Shown one piece after another: positions 45,431 through 55,192 of a DNA stretch of 64,000 nucleotides. The stretch covers positions 17,991,669-18,055,668 of the forward strand of contig JAVIAB010000049.1 in NCBI GenBank assembly GCA_032433765.1. The letters run 5' to 3'. A program made the translations under genes and the position numbers. The first letter of the stretch is position 1. Each line of letters begins with the position of its first letter. The DNA comes from Megaustenia siamemsis. Taxonomy: Eukaryota; Mollusca; Gastropoda; Stylommatophora; Ariophantidae. The notes under the pieces were generated by a model. That model did not search any database. It was given only the letters and a program-made list of their open reading frames with translations, and was not told where the DNA came from.

Positions 45431-46120
45431 TCTATCTATCTATTGACCTTTCGAGCCGTAACCGGCCCATAGGGCGTAGACCAAGAAACACATTCTCCTA
45501 TATGAATTTTTGTTCTAGCAGTTTTCTTTTAAAGATATTTTATCAAATCTCGCCATCTGTCTCTGTTCTGTGCAAGCAGTTCTATCTCATTGAGGGAGCC
45601 GATTCCTGCTGCTCTTGCCTCTCTCATCAATGTTCTTCTCAGTGTCTCCCTGGGTCTTCCTCTTTTTCTTTTACCTGTTGTTTCCCATATGAGGGCTTGC
45701 TTTGCTATTCGATTATTATCTCTTCTCATCACATGTCCAACGTATGACCATCGTCTTTTCTTTATTACTGAAGATATTAGTGGTTGATTGGCGATTTCTC
45801 TAATTTCCTCGTTTGTTTTGAATTCGTTCCATTCTATACCAAGTATTTTCCTTAGACATTTATTTTCGAATGCGTTCAACTTTGTTTCTATATCTCTTGT
45901 TGTTTTCCAGCTTTCACACGCATACGTAAGGGTTGATAGTACATTTGATTTGAATAGCCTAAGTTTTGTGTTTGTGCTAATGAGTTTTGATTTCCACAAC
46001 TTTTCAAGGCTTCTGAAAGACATTGCTGCTTTAGCCAGTCTGATTCTAATTTCTTTGCTCGTATCCCTTCTCGATCAATGTGACTTCCATAGATACATAG
46101 CATTCCCATTTTCCGTATAA
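45431..46120 (-). mobile_element. LINE-E 3' end with (TAGA)n tail
   Basis: The tail is ATCTATCTATCTATC on + (45,428-45,444), preceded in element sense by CGGCTCGAAAGGTC. It includes the 164-codon frame below and, upstream with a frameshift, a GSHIDREG block resembling the YLGS-IIDREG motif that follows the RT palm. A second LINE-E end lies at 25,285-25,590. Confidence 0.85.
45529..46023 (-). CDS. LINE-E polyprotein C-terminal domain (164 codons, open)
   Basis: The longest undamaged non-repetitive frame in the window. Motifs in order: MSFRSLEKLWKSKLIST (residues 1-17), KLRLFKSNVLSTLTYACESW (about 20-40, the post-palm Y-CESW block of non-LTR reverse transcriptases), LNAFENKCLRKILGIEWNEF (about 49-68), KKRRWSYVGHVMRRDNNRIA, WETTGKRKRGRPRETLRRTL, GIGSLNEIELLAQNRDRWRD and LIKYL at the stop. 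In the full element this follows the reverse transcriptase. The ATG is internal, so this is the open remnant of a longer frame. No own promoter is evident. Confidence 0.8.
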   Translation of the reverse strand: MSFRSLEKLWKSKLISTNTKLRLFKSNVLSTLTYACESWKTTRDIETKLNAFENKCLRKILGIEWNEFKTNEEIREIANQPLISSVIKKRRWSYVGHVMRRDNNRIAKQALIWETTGKRKRGRPRETLRRTLMREARAAGIGSLNEIELLAQNRDRWRDLIKYL

Positions 46121-46296
46121 TTTCCTAGAAAATTTGCAAAACTTTCTGACCGACCTCGTACAATGTAGACATTATAAAGTCTCGTGGCATATTTCTATTA
46201 ATTTCCAGGCTTAACGCCATGTTTCTATCACCAGCTGTACTGCCTAGTTCTGTAAGGATTCACTAATATCTCTCTCTCTATATATATATATATACT
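46121..46296. other. Interval with short TC/TA simple repeat
   Basis: CTCTCTCTATATATATATATATA lies at about 46,271-46,294. No element recognised. Confidence 0.4.
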
Positions 46297-46570
46297 ACTG
46301 ACCTGAGGAAGAAACTCGAAATTAAACCAGCCATCGAATACATAAAGAAACAACAGATAAATGGATAAACAGATAAATTGCCATAAACAAACTCTACGAA
46401 AATGCCAGAGTAAGAGGGAGACCGAGAAAGAGATGGATAAAGGGAATACTAGAGTTATTAGGAGGGATAACACTAGAAGAGGCCAACAGAAGAGCAAAGA
46501 ATCGCAGATTGTATCTCCTCTAAACCCAACGACAATGGAGGAAGGATAGAAGAAGAGGAAGAATGTCGTA
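46297..46570 (+). mobile_element. LINE-C 3' end, second copy
   Basis: The + frames give LTXGRNSKLNQPSNT-type sequence matching, at DNA level, CTGAGGAAGAAACTCGAAAT and GAATACATAAAGAAACAACA of the LINE-C at 20,738-20,830. It continues to GGGAGACCGAGAAAGAGATG and ends GAGGAAGGATAGAAGAAGAG. Inactive. Confidence 0.75.
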
Positions 46571-46689
46571 TTCTTTGTCGCTTATTTCTCCTGTTTACTA
46601 ACTCGAAACTGTATGAAGCTTTCCAGGTTATTATATGTCACTAAAATATGTTAGTTTTCTTAATTCAGTTTTCGAAACATTTTTATGTA
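46571..46689. other. Short interval, nothing recognised
   Basis: AT-rich, no match seen. Confidence 0.4.
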
Positions 46690-46940
46690 GAAAATATAAA
46701 GTAAAGAGCCCCGTAACGTGAAGTGACGTATAGGGAATAGTGACCATAATTTTATAGACCTTCGGCACATGATTTTTATGGTAATGTGGTCGGTATTACG
46801 CCCATGTCGTTTTACTTCCCAGAAAAAAATCCGGTACACATTTAAGTTAGGTAAACCGGAAGCCGTCGATCAGGATTGAACCCGACCTTTGTCCTTTGTA
46901 GTCCAGTTCACTAACCACTGAGCTATCGCGGCTCCAATTT
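46690..46940 (-). mobile_element. tRNA-headed SINE-H, copy 1
   Basis: Minus-strand head from 46,936: GGAGCCGCGATAGCTCAGTG. TAGCTCAGTGG fits the A box and GGGTTCAATCC the B box, about 40 nt apart as in a tRNA. 5' GGAGCCG can pair with CGGCTTCC after the B box, so an acceptor-like stem survives. The body contains TGGGAAGTAAAACGACATGG, GCGTAATACCGACCACATTA and ATTATGGTCACTATTCCCTA. Same layout as 47,863-48,101. Confidence 0.85.
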
Positions 46941-46969
46941 TTTGTAATGGTGTCTTGTATTTCTAATTT

Positions 46970-47182
46970 CTAATGTGTGCCTTGCAGGAAGATGGGGACA
47001 ATAAAAAGCTAAGGAAAGCAAACCTGAACAAAATGCTGGTTGAAATCGGATGCACTGGGCCACTGGCGCAGAACACAGTGCAACGTTTCAACAGGTATTC
47101 AATCGGAGTGAATTTAACAGGCTTAAACAGACAGCTGTCTTCGTGCGAGAGTCTGGAGTCATACTCTGATTGAGTCCTGATC

Positions 47183-47256
<74 letters not shown>
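46970..47256 (+). mobile_element. LINE-F2 insertion with (GA)n tail and 12-bp target duplication
   Basis: Flanked by perfect TATTTCTAATTT (46,958-46,969 and 47,257-47,268). The body shares the AAAATGCTGGTTGAAATCGG and CACTGGGCCACTGGCGCAGA blocks with 30,343-30,722 and 36,411-36,885 (inverted there). It ends LKQTAVFVRESGVIL and a stop, then GAGTCCTGATCGC and (GA)n at 47,188-47,256. Only the terminal 18 or so residues look like LINE-F protein. Confidence 0.88.
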
Positions 47257-47499
47257 TATTTCTAATTTAATTTCTTCCTGATCGCCGTTCATACAATGAT
47301 TTGTTCGAAGTCGAATTAATTTTTCCCTTCTGAAATAATGGAACGTGATTCAATCCGTTCCCAGACCCAATACAATGCCCGTTTGATTAACATCAAATAC
47401 GTATAGTGATGGGGAAAGACATTTATTTAATAGTAGTCGTAGTAGTAGTGGTTGCAATAGTTGTAGTGGTAGTTGAAGTAAAGTACCCCGGTCACGTTG
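47257..47499. repeat. Interval with a short TAG-rich run
   Basis: About 47,430-47,485 reads TAGTAGTCGTAGTAGTAGTG, like a miniature of the TAG/GTA arrays at 48,102-53,445. The rest is not recognised. Confidence 0.5.
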
Positions 47500-47862
47500 G
47501 GGGAGCAGAAGAGCCTGTGGCCTGCGGTCGCAATAGCAGGGTCGGCGCACCATCAGCTGACGAAGATCTAGCAATTCTACCTCCTTGTGGTCTCCCCTGG
47601 TAACAGTCAAAACAGATTGGCTAACAGAAGCTAGGATCGCCGTGTTCCCAGTAGTGGTGGCTGTTACTGATATAGAGGGCCCAGTATTGCAGTACCTCGG
47701 GGCTGGACTAGTAGTTTCCCAGCATAGCCTGGGACAGACGAATCCAACCTCTCCAGTAAGAGCCGGAATGTCAAGAAAGCCATTACGACCCGCCACATCG
47801 TATGAGTTAAAGGGGCAACCTGCCCGCATCAACTCGTGCAATCCGTCAACAACAACAACCCA
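47500..47862 (+). mobile_element. SINE-like element I, copy 1
   Basis: About 365 bp, from GAAGAGCCTGTGGCCTGCGG through TAGCAGGGTCGGCGCACCAT, GGTGGCTGTTACTGATATAG and CCATTACGACCCGCCACATC to CAACAACAACAACCC. Same order as 59,868-60,237, about 90% alike by eye. The CAA-repeat end is taken as 3'. No clear target duplication here. Open frames on both strands (47350-47868, 47585-47884) are by-products. Confidence 0.8.
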
Positions 47863-48101
47863 CGTCACGCCAAGTGGCGTATAGGGAATATGGTGTTAGT
47901 GACCATAATTTTGTACAGACCTTGGGCACATGATTTTTGGGGTAATATGGTCGGTATTACGCCCGTGCCGCTTTACTTTCCCAGAAATAATCCGGTACGC
48001 ATTTAAGGCTGGGTGAACCCGGAAGCCGTCGATCATGATCGAACCCGACCTCATGTCCTTTGTAGTCCAGTTCACTAACCAGCGAGCTATCGCGGCTTCC
48101 A
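47863..48101 (-). mobile_element. tRNA-headed SINE-H, copy 2
   Basis: Head from 48,101 in minus sense: GGAAGCCGCGATAGCTCGCT. A box TAGCTCGCTGG and B box GGGTTCGATC are visible, and GGAAGCCG pairs exactly with CGGCTTCC downstream. Body as in copy 1. The 30-bp TAG-rich array begins at the head's very first base. Confidence 0.85.
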
Positions 48102-50590
48102 TGATATTTGTAGTAGTTATTGTTATAGTAATGATAGTTGTAGTAGTTATTGTTATAGTAATGATAGTTGTAGTAGTTATTGTTATAGTAATGACAGTTG
48201 TAGTAGTTATTGTTATAGTAATGATAGTTGTAGTAGTTATTGTTATAGTAATGATAGTTGTAGTAGTTATTGTTATAGTAATGACAGTTGTAGTAGTTAT
48301 TGTTATAGTAATGACAGTTGTAGTAGTTATTGTTATAGTAATGACAGTTGTAGTAGTTATTGTTATAGTAATGCCAGTTGTAGTAGTTATTGTTATAGTA
48401 ATGCCAGTTGTAGTAGTTATTGTTATAGTAATGATAGTTGTAGTAGTTATTGTTATAGTAATGATAGTTGTAGTAGTTATTGTTATAGTAATGATATTTG
48501 TAGTAGTTATTGTTATAGTAATGACAGTTGTAGTAGTTATTGTTATAGTAATGACAGTTGTAGTAGTTATTGTTATAGTAATGACATTTGTAGTAGTTAT
48601 TGTTATAGTAATGATATTTGTAGTAGTTATTGTTATAGTAATGACATTTGTAGTAGTTATTGTTATAGTAATGACATTTGTAGTAGTTATTGTTATAGTA
48701 ATGATATTTGTAGTAGTTATTGTTATAGTATGACATTTGTAGTAGTTATTGTTATAGTAATGATAGTTGTAGTAGTTATTGTTATAGTAATGATAGTTGT
48801 AGTAGTTATTGTTATAGTAATGATAGTTGTAGTAGTTATTGTTATAGTAATGATATTTGTAGTAGTTATTGTTATAGTAATGATATTTGTAGTAGTTATT
48901 GTTATAGTAATGATAGTTGTAGTAGTTATTGTTATAGTAATGATATTTGTAGTAGTTATTGTTATAGTAATGATATTTGTAGTAGTTATTGTTATAGTAA
49001 TGATAGTTGTAGTAGTTATTGTTATAGTAATGACATTTGTAGTAGTTATTGTTATAGTAATGACATTTGTAGTAGTTATTGTTATAGTAATGACATTTGT
49101 AGTAGTTATTGTTATAGTAATGATAGTTGTAGTAGTTATTGTTATAGTAATGATATTTGTAGTAGTTATTGTTATAGTAATGATAGTTGTAGTAGTTATT
49201 GTTATAGTAATGACATTTGTAGTAGTTATTGTTATAGTAATGACAGTTGTAGTAGTTATTGTTATAGTAATGACAGTTGTAGTAGTTATTGTTATAGTAA
49301 TGACAGTTGTTGTAGTTATTGTTATAGTAATGACATTTGTAGTAGTTATTGTTATAGTAATGACAGTTGTAGTAGTTATTGTTATAGTAATGACAGTTGT
49401 AGTAGTTATTGTTATAGTAATGACAGTTGTAGTAGTTATTGTTATAGTAATGACAGTTGTAGTAGTTATTGTTATAGTAATGATAGTTGTAGTAGTTATT
49501 GTTATAGTAATGATATTTGTAGTAGTTATTGTTATAGTAATGATATTTGTAGTAGTTATTGTTATAGTAATGATATTTGTAGTAGTTATTGTTATAGTAA
49601 TGATAGTTGTAGTAGTTATTGTTATAGTAATGATATTTGTAGTAGTTATTGTTATAGTAATGATATTTGTAGTAGTTATTGTTATAGTAATGATAGTTGT
49701 AGTAGTTATTGTTATAGTAATGATAGTTGTAGTAGTTATTGTTATAGTAATGATAGTTGTAGTAGTTATTGTTATAGTAATGATATTTGTAGTAGTTACT
49801 GTTATAGTAATGACAGTTGTAGTAGTTACTGTTATAGTAATGACAGTTGTAGTAGTTACTGTTATAGTAATGACAGTTGTAGTAGTTACTGTTATAGTAA
49901 TGACAGTTGTAGTAGTTACTGTTATAGTAATGACAGTTGTAGTAGTTACTGTTATAGTAATGACAGTTGTAGTAGTTATTGTTATAGTAATGACAGTTGT
50001 AGTAGTTATTGTTATAGTAATGATAGTTGTAGTAGTTATTGTTATAGTAATGATAGTTGTAGTAGTTATTGTTATAGTAATGATAGTTGTAGTAGTTATT
50101 GTTATAGTAATGATAGTTGTAGTAGTTATTGTTATAGTAATGATAGTTGTAGTTGTTATTGTTATAGTAATGATAGTTGTAGTAGTTATTGTTATAGTAA
50201 TGATAGTTGTAGTAGTTATTGTTATAGTAATGACAGTGTAGTAGTTATTGTTATAGTAATGACAGTTGTAGTAGTTATTGTTATAGTAATGCCAGTTGTA
50301 GTAGTTATTGTTATAGTAATGCCAGTTGTAGTAGTTATTGTTATAGTAATGCCAGTTGTAGTAGTTATGTTATAGTAATGCCAGTTGTAGTAGTTATTGT
50401 TATAGTAATGCCAGTTGTAGTAATTATTGTTATAGTAATGCCAGTTGTAGTAGTTATTGTTATAGTAATGACAGTTGTAGTAGTTATTGTTATAGTAATG
50501 ATAGTTGTAGTAGTTATTTTTTTATAGTAACGATAGTTGTAGTAGTTATTGTTATAGTAACGATAGTTGTAGTAGTTATGTTACAGTAAT
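48102..50590. repeat. 30-bp TAG/GTT satellite (Sat5), about 83 copies
   Basis: The unit is ATGATAGTTGTAGTAGTTAT then TGTTATAGTA (30 bp). Position variants ATGATA, ATGACA, ATGCCA, GTTG versus TTTG and GTTACT cluster along the array (ATGCCA near 48,371-48,410 and 50,290-50,450; GTTACT at 49,795-49,970). + frames 48035-48733 and 48730-50241 repeat MIVVVVIVIV; the minus frame reads YHYYNNNYYN. By-products of a stop-free 30-bp unit. Confidence 0.97.
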
Positions 50591-51700
50591 GGTAGTTGAG
50601 GTAGTTTGTAGTAATCGTAGCAGCAGTAGTAGTTACTGTGGTAGTTATAGTAGTAATGGTAGTGGTTGTAGCAGCAATTGTTGTAGCAGCAACTGTTGTA
50701 GCAGCAATTGTTGTAGCAGCAATTGTAGCAGCAATTGTTGTAGCAGCAATTGTTGTAGCAGCAATTGTAGCAGCGACTGTTGTAGCAGCAATTGTTGTAG
50801 CAGCAATTGTAGCAGCAACTGTCGTAGCAGCAAACTGTCGTAGCAGCAATTGTAGCAGCAATTGTAGCAGCAGTTGTTGTAGCAGCAGTTGTTGTAGCAG
50901 CAAATTGTTGTAGCAGCAATTGTTGTAGCAGCAGTTGTAGCAGCAGTTGTAGCAGCAATTGTTGTAGCAGCAACTGTTGTAGCAGCAACTGTTGTAGCAG
51001 CAACTGTTGTAGCAGCAATTGTTGTAGCAGCTATTGTTGTAGCAGCAATTGTTGTAGCAGCAACTGTTGTAGCAGCAACTGTTGTAGCAGCAACTGTTGT
51101 AGCAGCAATTGTTGTAGCTGCAACTGTTGTAGCAGCAACTGTTGTAGCAGCAACTGTTGTAGCAGCAACTGTTGTAGCAGCAACTGTTGTAGCAGCAACT
51201 GTTGTAGCAGCAACTGTTGTAGCAGCAACTGTTGTAGCAGCAACTGTTGTAGCAGCAACTGTTGTAGCAGCAACTGTTGTAGCAGCAATTGTAGCAGCAA
51301 TTGTTGTAGCTGCAATTGTTGTAGCAGCAATTGTAGCAGCAATTGTTGTAGCTGCAATTGTTGTAGCAGCAATTGTAGCAGCAATTGTTGTAGCAGCAAT
51401 TGTTGTAGCAAATGTTTAAGCAGCAACTGTTGAACCAGCAATTGTCGTAGCAGCAGTTGTAGCAGCAATTGTTGTAGCAGCAATTGTTGTAGCAGCAATT
51501 TTTGTAGCAGCAGTTATAGCAGCAGTTGTAGCAGCAGTTGTTGTAGCAGCAGATGTTGTAGCAGCAGTTGTTATAGCAGTAGTTGTTGTAGCAGCAATTG
51601 TTGTAGCAGCAGTTGTTATAGCAGTAGTTGTTGTAGCAGCAATTGTTGTAGCAGCAAATACTGTAATAGTTATACTTGTAATGGCATAGGTAGTAAATGA
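50591..51700. repeat. 12/15-bp GTAGCAGCA minisatellite (Sat6)
   Basis: Units GTAGCAGCAACTGTT or GTAGCAGCAATTGTT (15 bp) interspersed with GTAGCAGCAATT (12 bp). A uniform 15-bp stretch runs about 51,060-51,290. Minus open frames (50514-51746 and others) read NCCYN or LLLQQ repeats and are by-products. Confidence 0.95.
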
Positions 51701-51709
51701 TGAAGCAGT

Positions 51710-51890
51710 AGTTGCTTGGCTTCGTCCGATGAGTAAAGGAATACACACCTCATCATCGCCATTAAAGGACGTTAAGTGGCGTGTCTACGTTGTGTTGTGG
51801 TTGCAGTAAAACTGATATTTGCGCCTTTCGGCCCACGCATTCGACTTCCGCATGTTAAGTTTGAGTACCGGGTTGTCTTCCCTCTTCGAT
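51710..51890 (-). repeat. Dispersed repeat G, copy 2
   Basis: Inverted match to 28,285-28,465: CGTTGTGTTGTGGTTGCAGT, GCGCCTTTCGGCCCA and AAGGACGTTAAGTGGCGTG. Its GAAGCCAAGCAAC end faces the GTAGCAGCA array. Confidence 0.75.
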
Positions 51891-52052
51891 CCCTACTCAC
51901 TTGGCCAGACTAGACAGGTTAATCTGTTACTGCAGACACCACGGAGAGGTTGAATAGAGTCTGGACGGTTCTGTATCATCGAACCTGGCGCTAGCTATCA
52001 GCTGTGGGTCGCTGACAACTTCCAGCTCTGCTTCTAGGAGCACTTATGCCTC
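51891..52052. other. Short interval, nothing recognised
   Basis: Mixed sequence between repeat G and the next array. Confidence 0.4.
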
Positions 52053-53035
52053 TATGAAGTAGTAGTAGTAATGTTGGCACCGGTGGTGGTAGTAGTAGTA
52101 ATAATGTTGGCACCGGTGGTGGTTTTAGTAGTAATGTTGGCACTGGTGGTGGTAGCAGTAGTAATGTTGGCACTGGTGGTGGTAGTAGTAGTAATGTTAG
52201 CATTGGTGGTGGTAGTAGTAGTAATGTTGGCGCAGGTGGTGGTAGTAAAAGTAATGTTGGCACTGGTGGTGGTAGTAGTAGTAATGTTGGCACTGGTGGT
52301 GGTAGTAGTAGTAATGTTGGCACTGGTGGTGGTAGTAGTAGTAATGTTGGCACTGGTGGTGGTAGTAGTAGTAATGTACGCACTGGTGGTGGTAGTAGTA
52401 GTAATGTACGCACTGGTGGTGGTGGTAGTAGTAGTAATGTTGTCACTGGTTGTGGTAGTAGTAGTAATGTTGGCACTGGTGGTGGTAGTAGTAGTAATGT
52501 TGGCACTGGTGGTGGTAGTAGTAGTAATGTTGGCACTGGTGGTGGTAGTAGTAGTAATGTTGGCACTGGTGGTGGTAGTAGTAGTAATGTTGGCACTGGT
52601 GGTGGTAGTAGTAGTAATGTTGGCACTGGTGGTGGTAGTAGTAGTAATGTTGGCACTGGTGGTGGTAGTAGTAGTAATGTTGGCACAGGTGGTGGTAGTA
52701 AAAGTAATGTTGGCACTGGTGGTGGTAGTAGTAGTAATGTTGGCACTGGTGGTGGTAGTAGTAATGTTGGCACTGGTGGTGGTAGAGTAGTAATGTTGGC
52801 ACTGGTGGTGGTAGTAGTAGTAGTAATTTTGGCACTGATGGTGGTAGTAGTAGTAATGTTGGCACTGGTGGTGGTAGTAGTAATGTTGGCACTGGTGGTG
52901 GTAGTAGTAGTAATGTTGGCACTGGTGGTGGTAGTAGTAGTAATGTTGGCACTGGTGGTGGTAGTAGTAGTAATGTTGGCACTGGTGGTGGTAGTAGTAG
53001 TAATGTTGGCACTGGTGGTGGTAGTAGTAGTGGTG
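52053..53035. repeat. 30-bp GGTGGTAGTAGTAG satellite (Sat7), about 33 copies
   Basis: The unit is GGTGGTGGTAGTAGTAGTAA then TGTTGGCACT (30 bp), with 27- and 33-bp length variants from gained or lost GTA. + frame MLALVVVVVV and minus PPPVPTLLLL repeats (52071-52790, 51991-52773) are by-products. Confidence 0.96.
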
Positions 53036-53445
53036 GTCTTGGTGCTAGTAATAATAGTTGTCGTGGTGGTGATGATCGTAGTAGTAGTTATGGTGATGGT
53101 AATGGTTGTAGTAGTAGTTGTAGTAGAGGTAGCAGTAGCAGTAGTTGTAGTAGAGGTAGTAGTAGCAGTAGTTGTAGTAGAGGTAGTAGTAGCAGTAGTT
53201 GTAGTAGAGGTAGTAGTAGCAGTAGTAGTAATAGTAGTAATAGTGTAGTAGTAGTAGTAGTAGTAATAGTGTAGTAGTAGCAGTAGTAGTAGTAATAGTA
53301 GTAATAGTGTAGTAGTAGTAATAGTGTAGTAGTAGCAGTAATAGTAGTAATAGTAGTAATAGTGTAGTAGTAGTAGTAGTAGTAGTAATAGTGTAGTAGT
53401 AGTAGTAGTAGTAATAGTAGTAGTAGTAGTAGTAATAGAGTAATA
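53036..53445. repeat. TAG-triplet microsatellite with 27-bp substructure
   Basis: 53,100-53,225 carries four 27-bp units GTAGTAGTAGCAGTAGTTGT then AGTAGAG. 53,225-53,445 is (TAG/TAA)n with GTAGTAGTAATAGTGTAG blocks. Confidence 0.93.
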
Positions 53446-53604
53446 GTTGTATATGAAGAGAGGTAGAAAGAAGGAGACGAAATAATCAGAGAACTAATGT
53501 AAATCAATGGAAATAAGAACTGATATACTCTACTGCAACAAACTTGTTCTATAACCTTTGACCTTGACATCGCGTGATTTTATTCAAATCACCCCCCCCC
53601 CCCC
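53446..53604. other. Short interval ending in a C run
   Basis: A run of about 13 C at 53,592-53,604 precedes repeat G. Nothing else recognised. Confidence 0.45.
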
Positions 53605-53745
53605 CAAGATGCAAACCACAACACAACGCAGACACGTCACTTAACGTCCTTTTAAGGACGGATTACGAAGAGGAATTCTACAGTCTACGAACACTCTGGA
53701 AATACTTTAGTCTCGGGCGAACGCAAGCAAGCAAAACCTCCCCCC
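53605..53745 (+). repeat. Dispersed repeat G, copy 3
   Basis: AACCACAACACAACGCAGAC, ACTTAACGTCCTTTTAAGG and CGAACGCAAGCAAGCAAA match copies 1 and 2. The 5' third is missing, replaced by the C run. An A-rich stretch follows. Confidence 0.75.
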
Positions 53746-54130
53746 AAAAAAAAAAAAAATAAATAAATAAATAAATAAAACCCCTCCTCTTTTGCCCAAA
53801 CATCTTGCACAGAACTCCGTCAACAGACAGCAGAAACTACAAACCCCGTTGCCACGTATCCTCGAATTTGCATAATAAAGAATTCCTGTGACGTTAAGGG
53901 TTAAAAAAGAAAAAAGAAAAAAAACGCGTTTAATAAAAAATAAAAATAAATAAAATAAAAAAAAAAAAAGACCTCTGCAATAATAGCAAAACGGACATGC
54001 ATGCCAATTAGCGAAGGCGTAACCGAGTGTCGAGAACGCGCTGATCTCAAGGAAAGAAAAAAGAAAAAAAAATTAACAACATAAAAATAGTAAAATAAAT
54101 AAAATCAAATAGAAGCTCGTTCGTATCAAA
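53746..54130. repeat. A-rich low-complexity DNA
   Basis: Runs such as A13, (AATA)n and AAAGAAAAAAGAAAA between short unique pieces. Confidence 0.8.
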
Positions 54131-54675
54131 TGTTGCGTTACAGACCGATTAAACCGACCGGAACTAAATTGTATATTTTTTATACAATAATTTCTCCGTG
54201 CCGCAGGTTTAAAGAATATAACTAATCCACGTGTTTACCATTCACTGAAATTGTGTTATTATTTAGAATATAATTTTGATATAACCATTTATAAGCCGTC
54301 AAAAAAGACGTAGAAATAGAAACGTGGCTTGGATGTGAAACGTGATGTTTATTCAATATTTTACGTAATTGCTACTTTTCATGGGGATATATTTCGTGTT
54401 TACAAATCTTAGTCCGATGAAACGCCGAGTCAAAGAAAGGTTTTAGTGGGGGCACATAAATCTGTGAGGATGCAGTGAAGCTGGTGAAGGGCAGAGGAAA
54501 AAGGGGGGGGGGGTAACGTAGAAGTAATGGTGTATCGTACTTTACGGTGATGACATAAATTATTCGACGTTTCGGTTCGGATGTGGATAATACACATAAG
54601 AGGTGACTTGATTTTTCGGGAAGTGGTGATGGAACAAAGTTTACGAATTCCTTTGTTCAAAGCTTGCCCCACGAC
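54131..54675. other. Non-repetitive interval, nothing recognised
   Basis: Minus frame 54430-54672 (80 codons) has no recognised domain. A run of 10 G lies near 54,503. Confidence 0.4.
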
Positions 54676-55050
54676 CAGGGTCGGCTCAAGGTAACTGCGA
54701 CTCGGGCTATTGCCCAGGGCGCGCCATGTGTTTTTGGGGCGCCATCAAGGATCTTCCAATATGTTTATTAGGTTGTTTTTTTTTTTCCCTTGTGAAATGT
54801 TTTATAATTATACTTAAAGGTAAAAGAGGCAGACCAAGACTAACGTGGACGAGTAGCAGCAAAAGATGGGACAAATCAGCTTATGACAACCTGCACCTTC
54901 AAAGCAAGATACAGAGCAGAACAGTGCTCCATGGTAGCCAACCTTCGATGTGGAGACGGAACTCATTGATAATGACGAACGATGATACTAAAAAGGGCGC
55001 CAAAGCTCAGCTTGCCCAGGGCGCCGCCAGCAACTATTGGGCCGCCACTG
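54676..55050. mobile_element. hAT-like MITE interrupted by a LINE-D end
   Basis: Left end CAGGGTCGGCTCAAGG. The right end read inward on the other strand is CAGTGGCGGCCCAATA. The two share the CAG-G-CGG-C-CAA pattern typical of hAT terminal inverted repeats. Subterminal GCCCAGGGCGC occurs on both sides (54,712 and about 55,014). I see no 8-bp target duplication (left CCCACGAC, right GCCATGAA). No transposase. Confidence 0.6.
54822..54995 (+). mobile_element. LINE-D 3' end inside the MITE
   Basis: Reads KGKRGRPRLTWTSSSKRWDK, SAYDNLHLQSKI, HGSQPSMWRRNSLIMTNDD. It corresponds to RGRGRPRLTWTSNIKRWTSQ and the ending at 43,157-43,300. A degenerate ATGACGAACGATGAT end replaces the clean ATG tail. 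Confidence 0.75.
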
Positions 55051-55190
55051 GCCATGAAACTATCATCAAGTGCCTCACTGTTTTTGGTGATCACGTCTCT
55101 CCACAACTTTAAATATCTAGTTATTTGTTATTCTGTCGACTCCTGACACACCACTATCTTCAACTATCTGGTGTCATGTCTCTCTGCTTT
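55051..55190 (-). mobile_element. Degenerate LINE-A 3' end
   Basis: CATCAAGTGCC, GGTGATCACGTCTCTCCACA and ACTTTAAATATCTAG match the complement of the LINE-A terminus (compare 44,900-45,000). It faces the + strand LINE-A copy at 55,390 across a foldback. Confidence 0.65.
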
Positions 55191-55192
55191 GG

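Noticed and set aside
46865..46936. Functional tRNA gene
   Set aside because: A and B boxes and an acceptor-like stem are present, but D and anticodon arms pair poorly and it continues into a SINE body shared with 47,863-48,101.
47350..47884. Overlapping open frames of 172 and 99 codons in element I
   Set aside because: The second copy at 59,868 does not keep the same frames intact; the conserved feature is the DNA element.
48035..50241. Hydrophobic MIVVVVIVIV frames resembling membrane proteins
   Set aside because: Exact 30-bp satellite periodicity and equally open opposite strand. No signal of selection or expression context.
50514..51746. Cysteine/asparagine/tyrosine-rich 410-codon frame
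   Set aside because: Product of GTAGCAGCA repeats read antisense; it breaks frame into LLLQQ when unit length changes.
51991..53248. Proline-leucine and MLALVVVVVV frames
   Set aside because: Both strands are open through a 30-bp triplet-based satellite; a repeat artefact.
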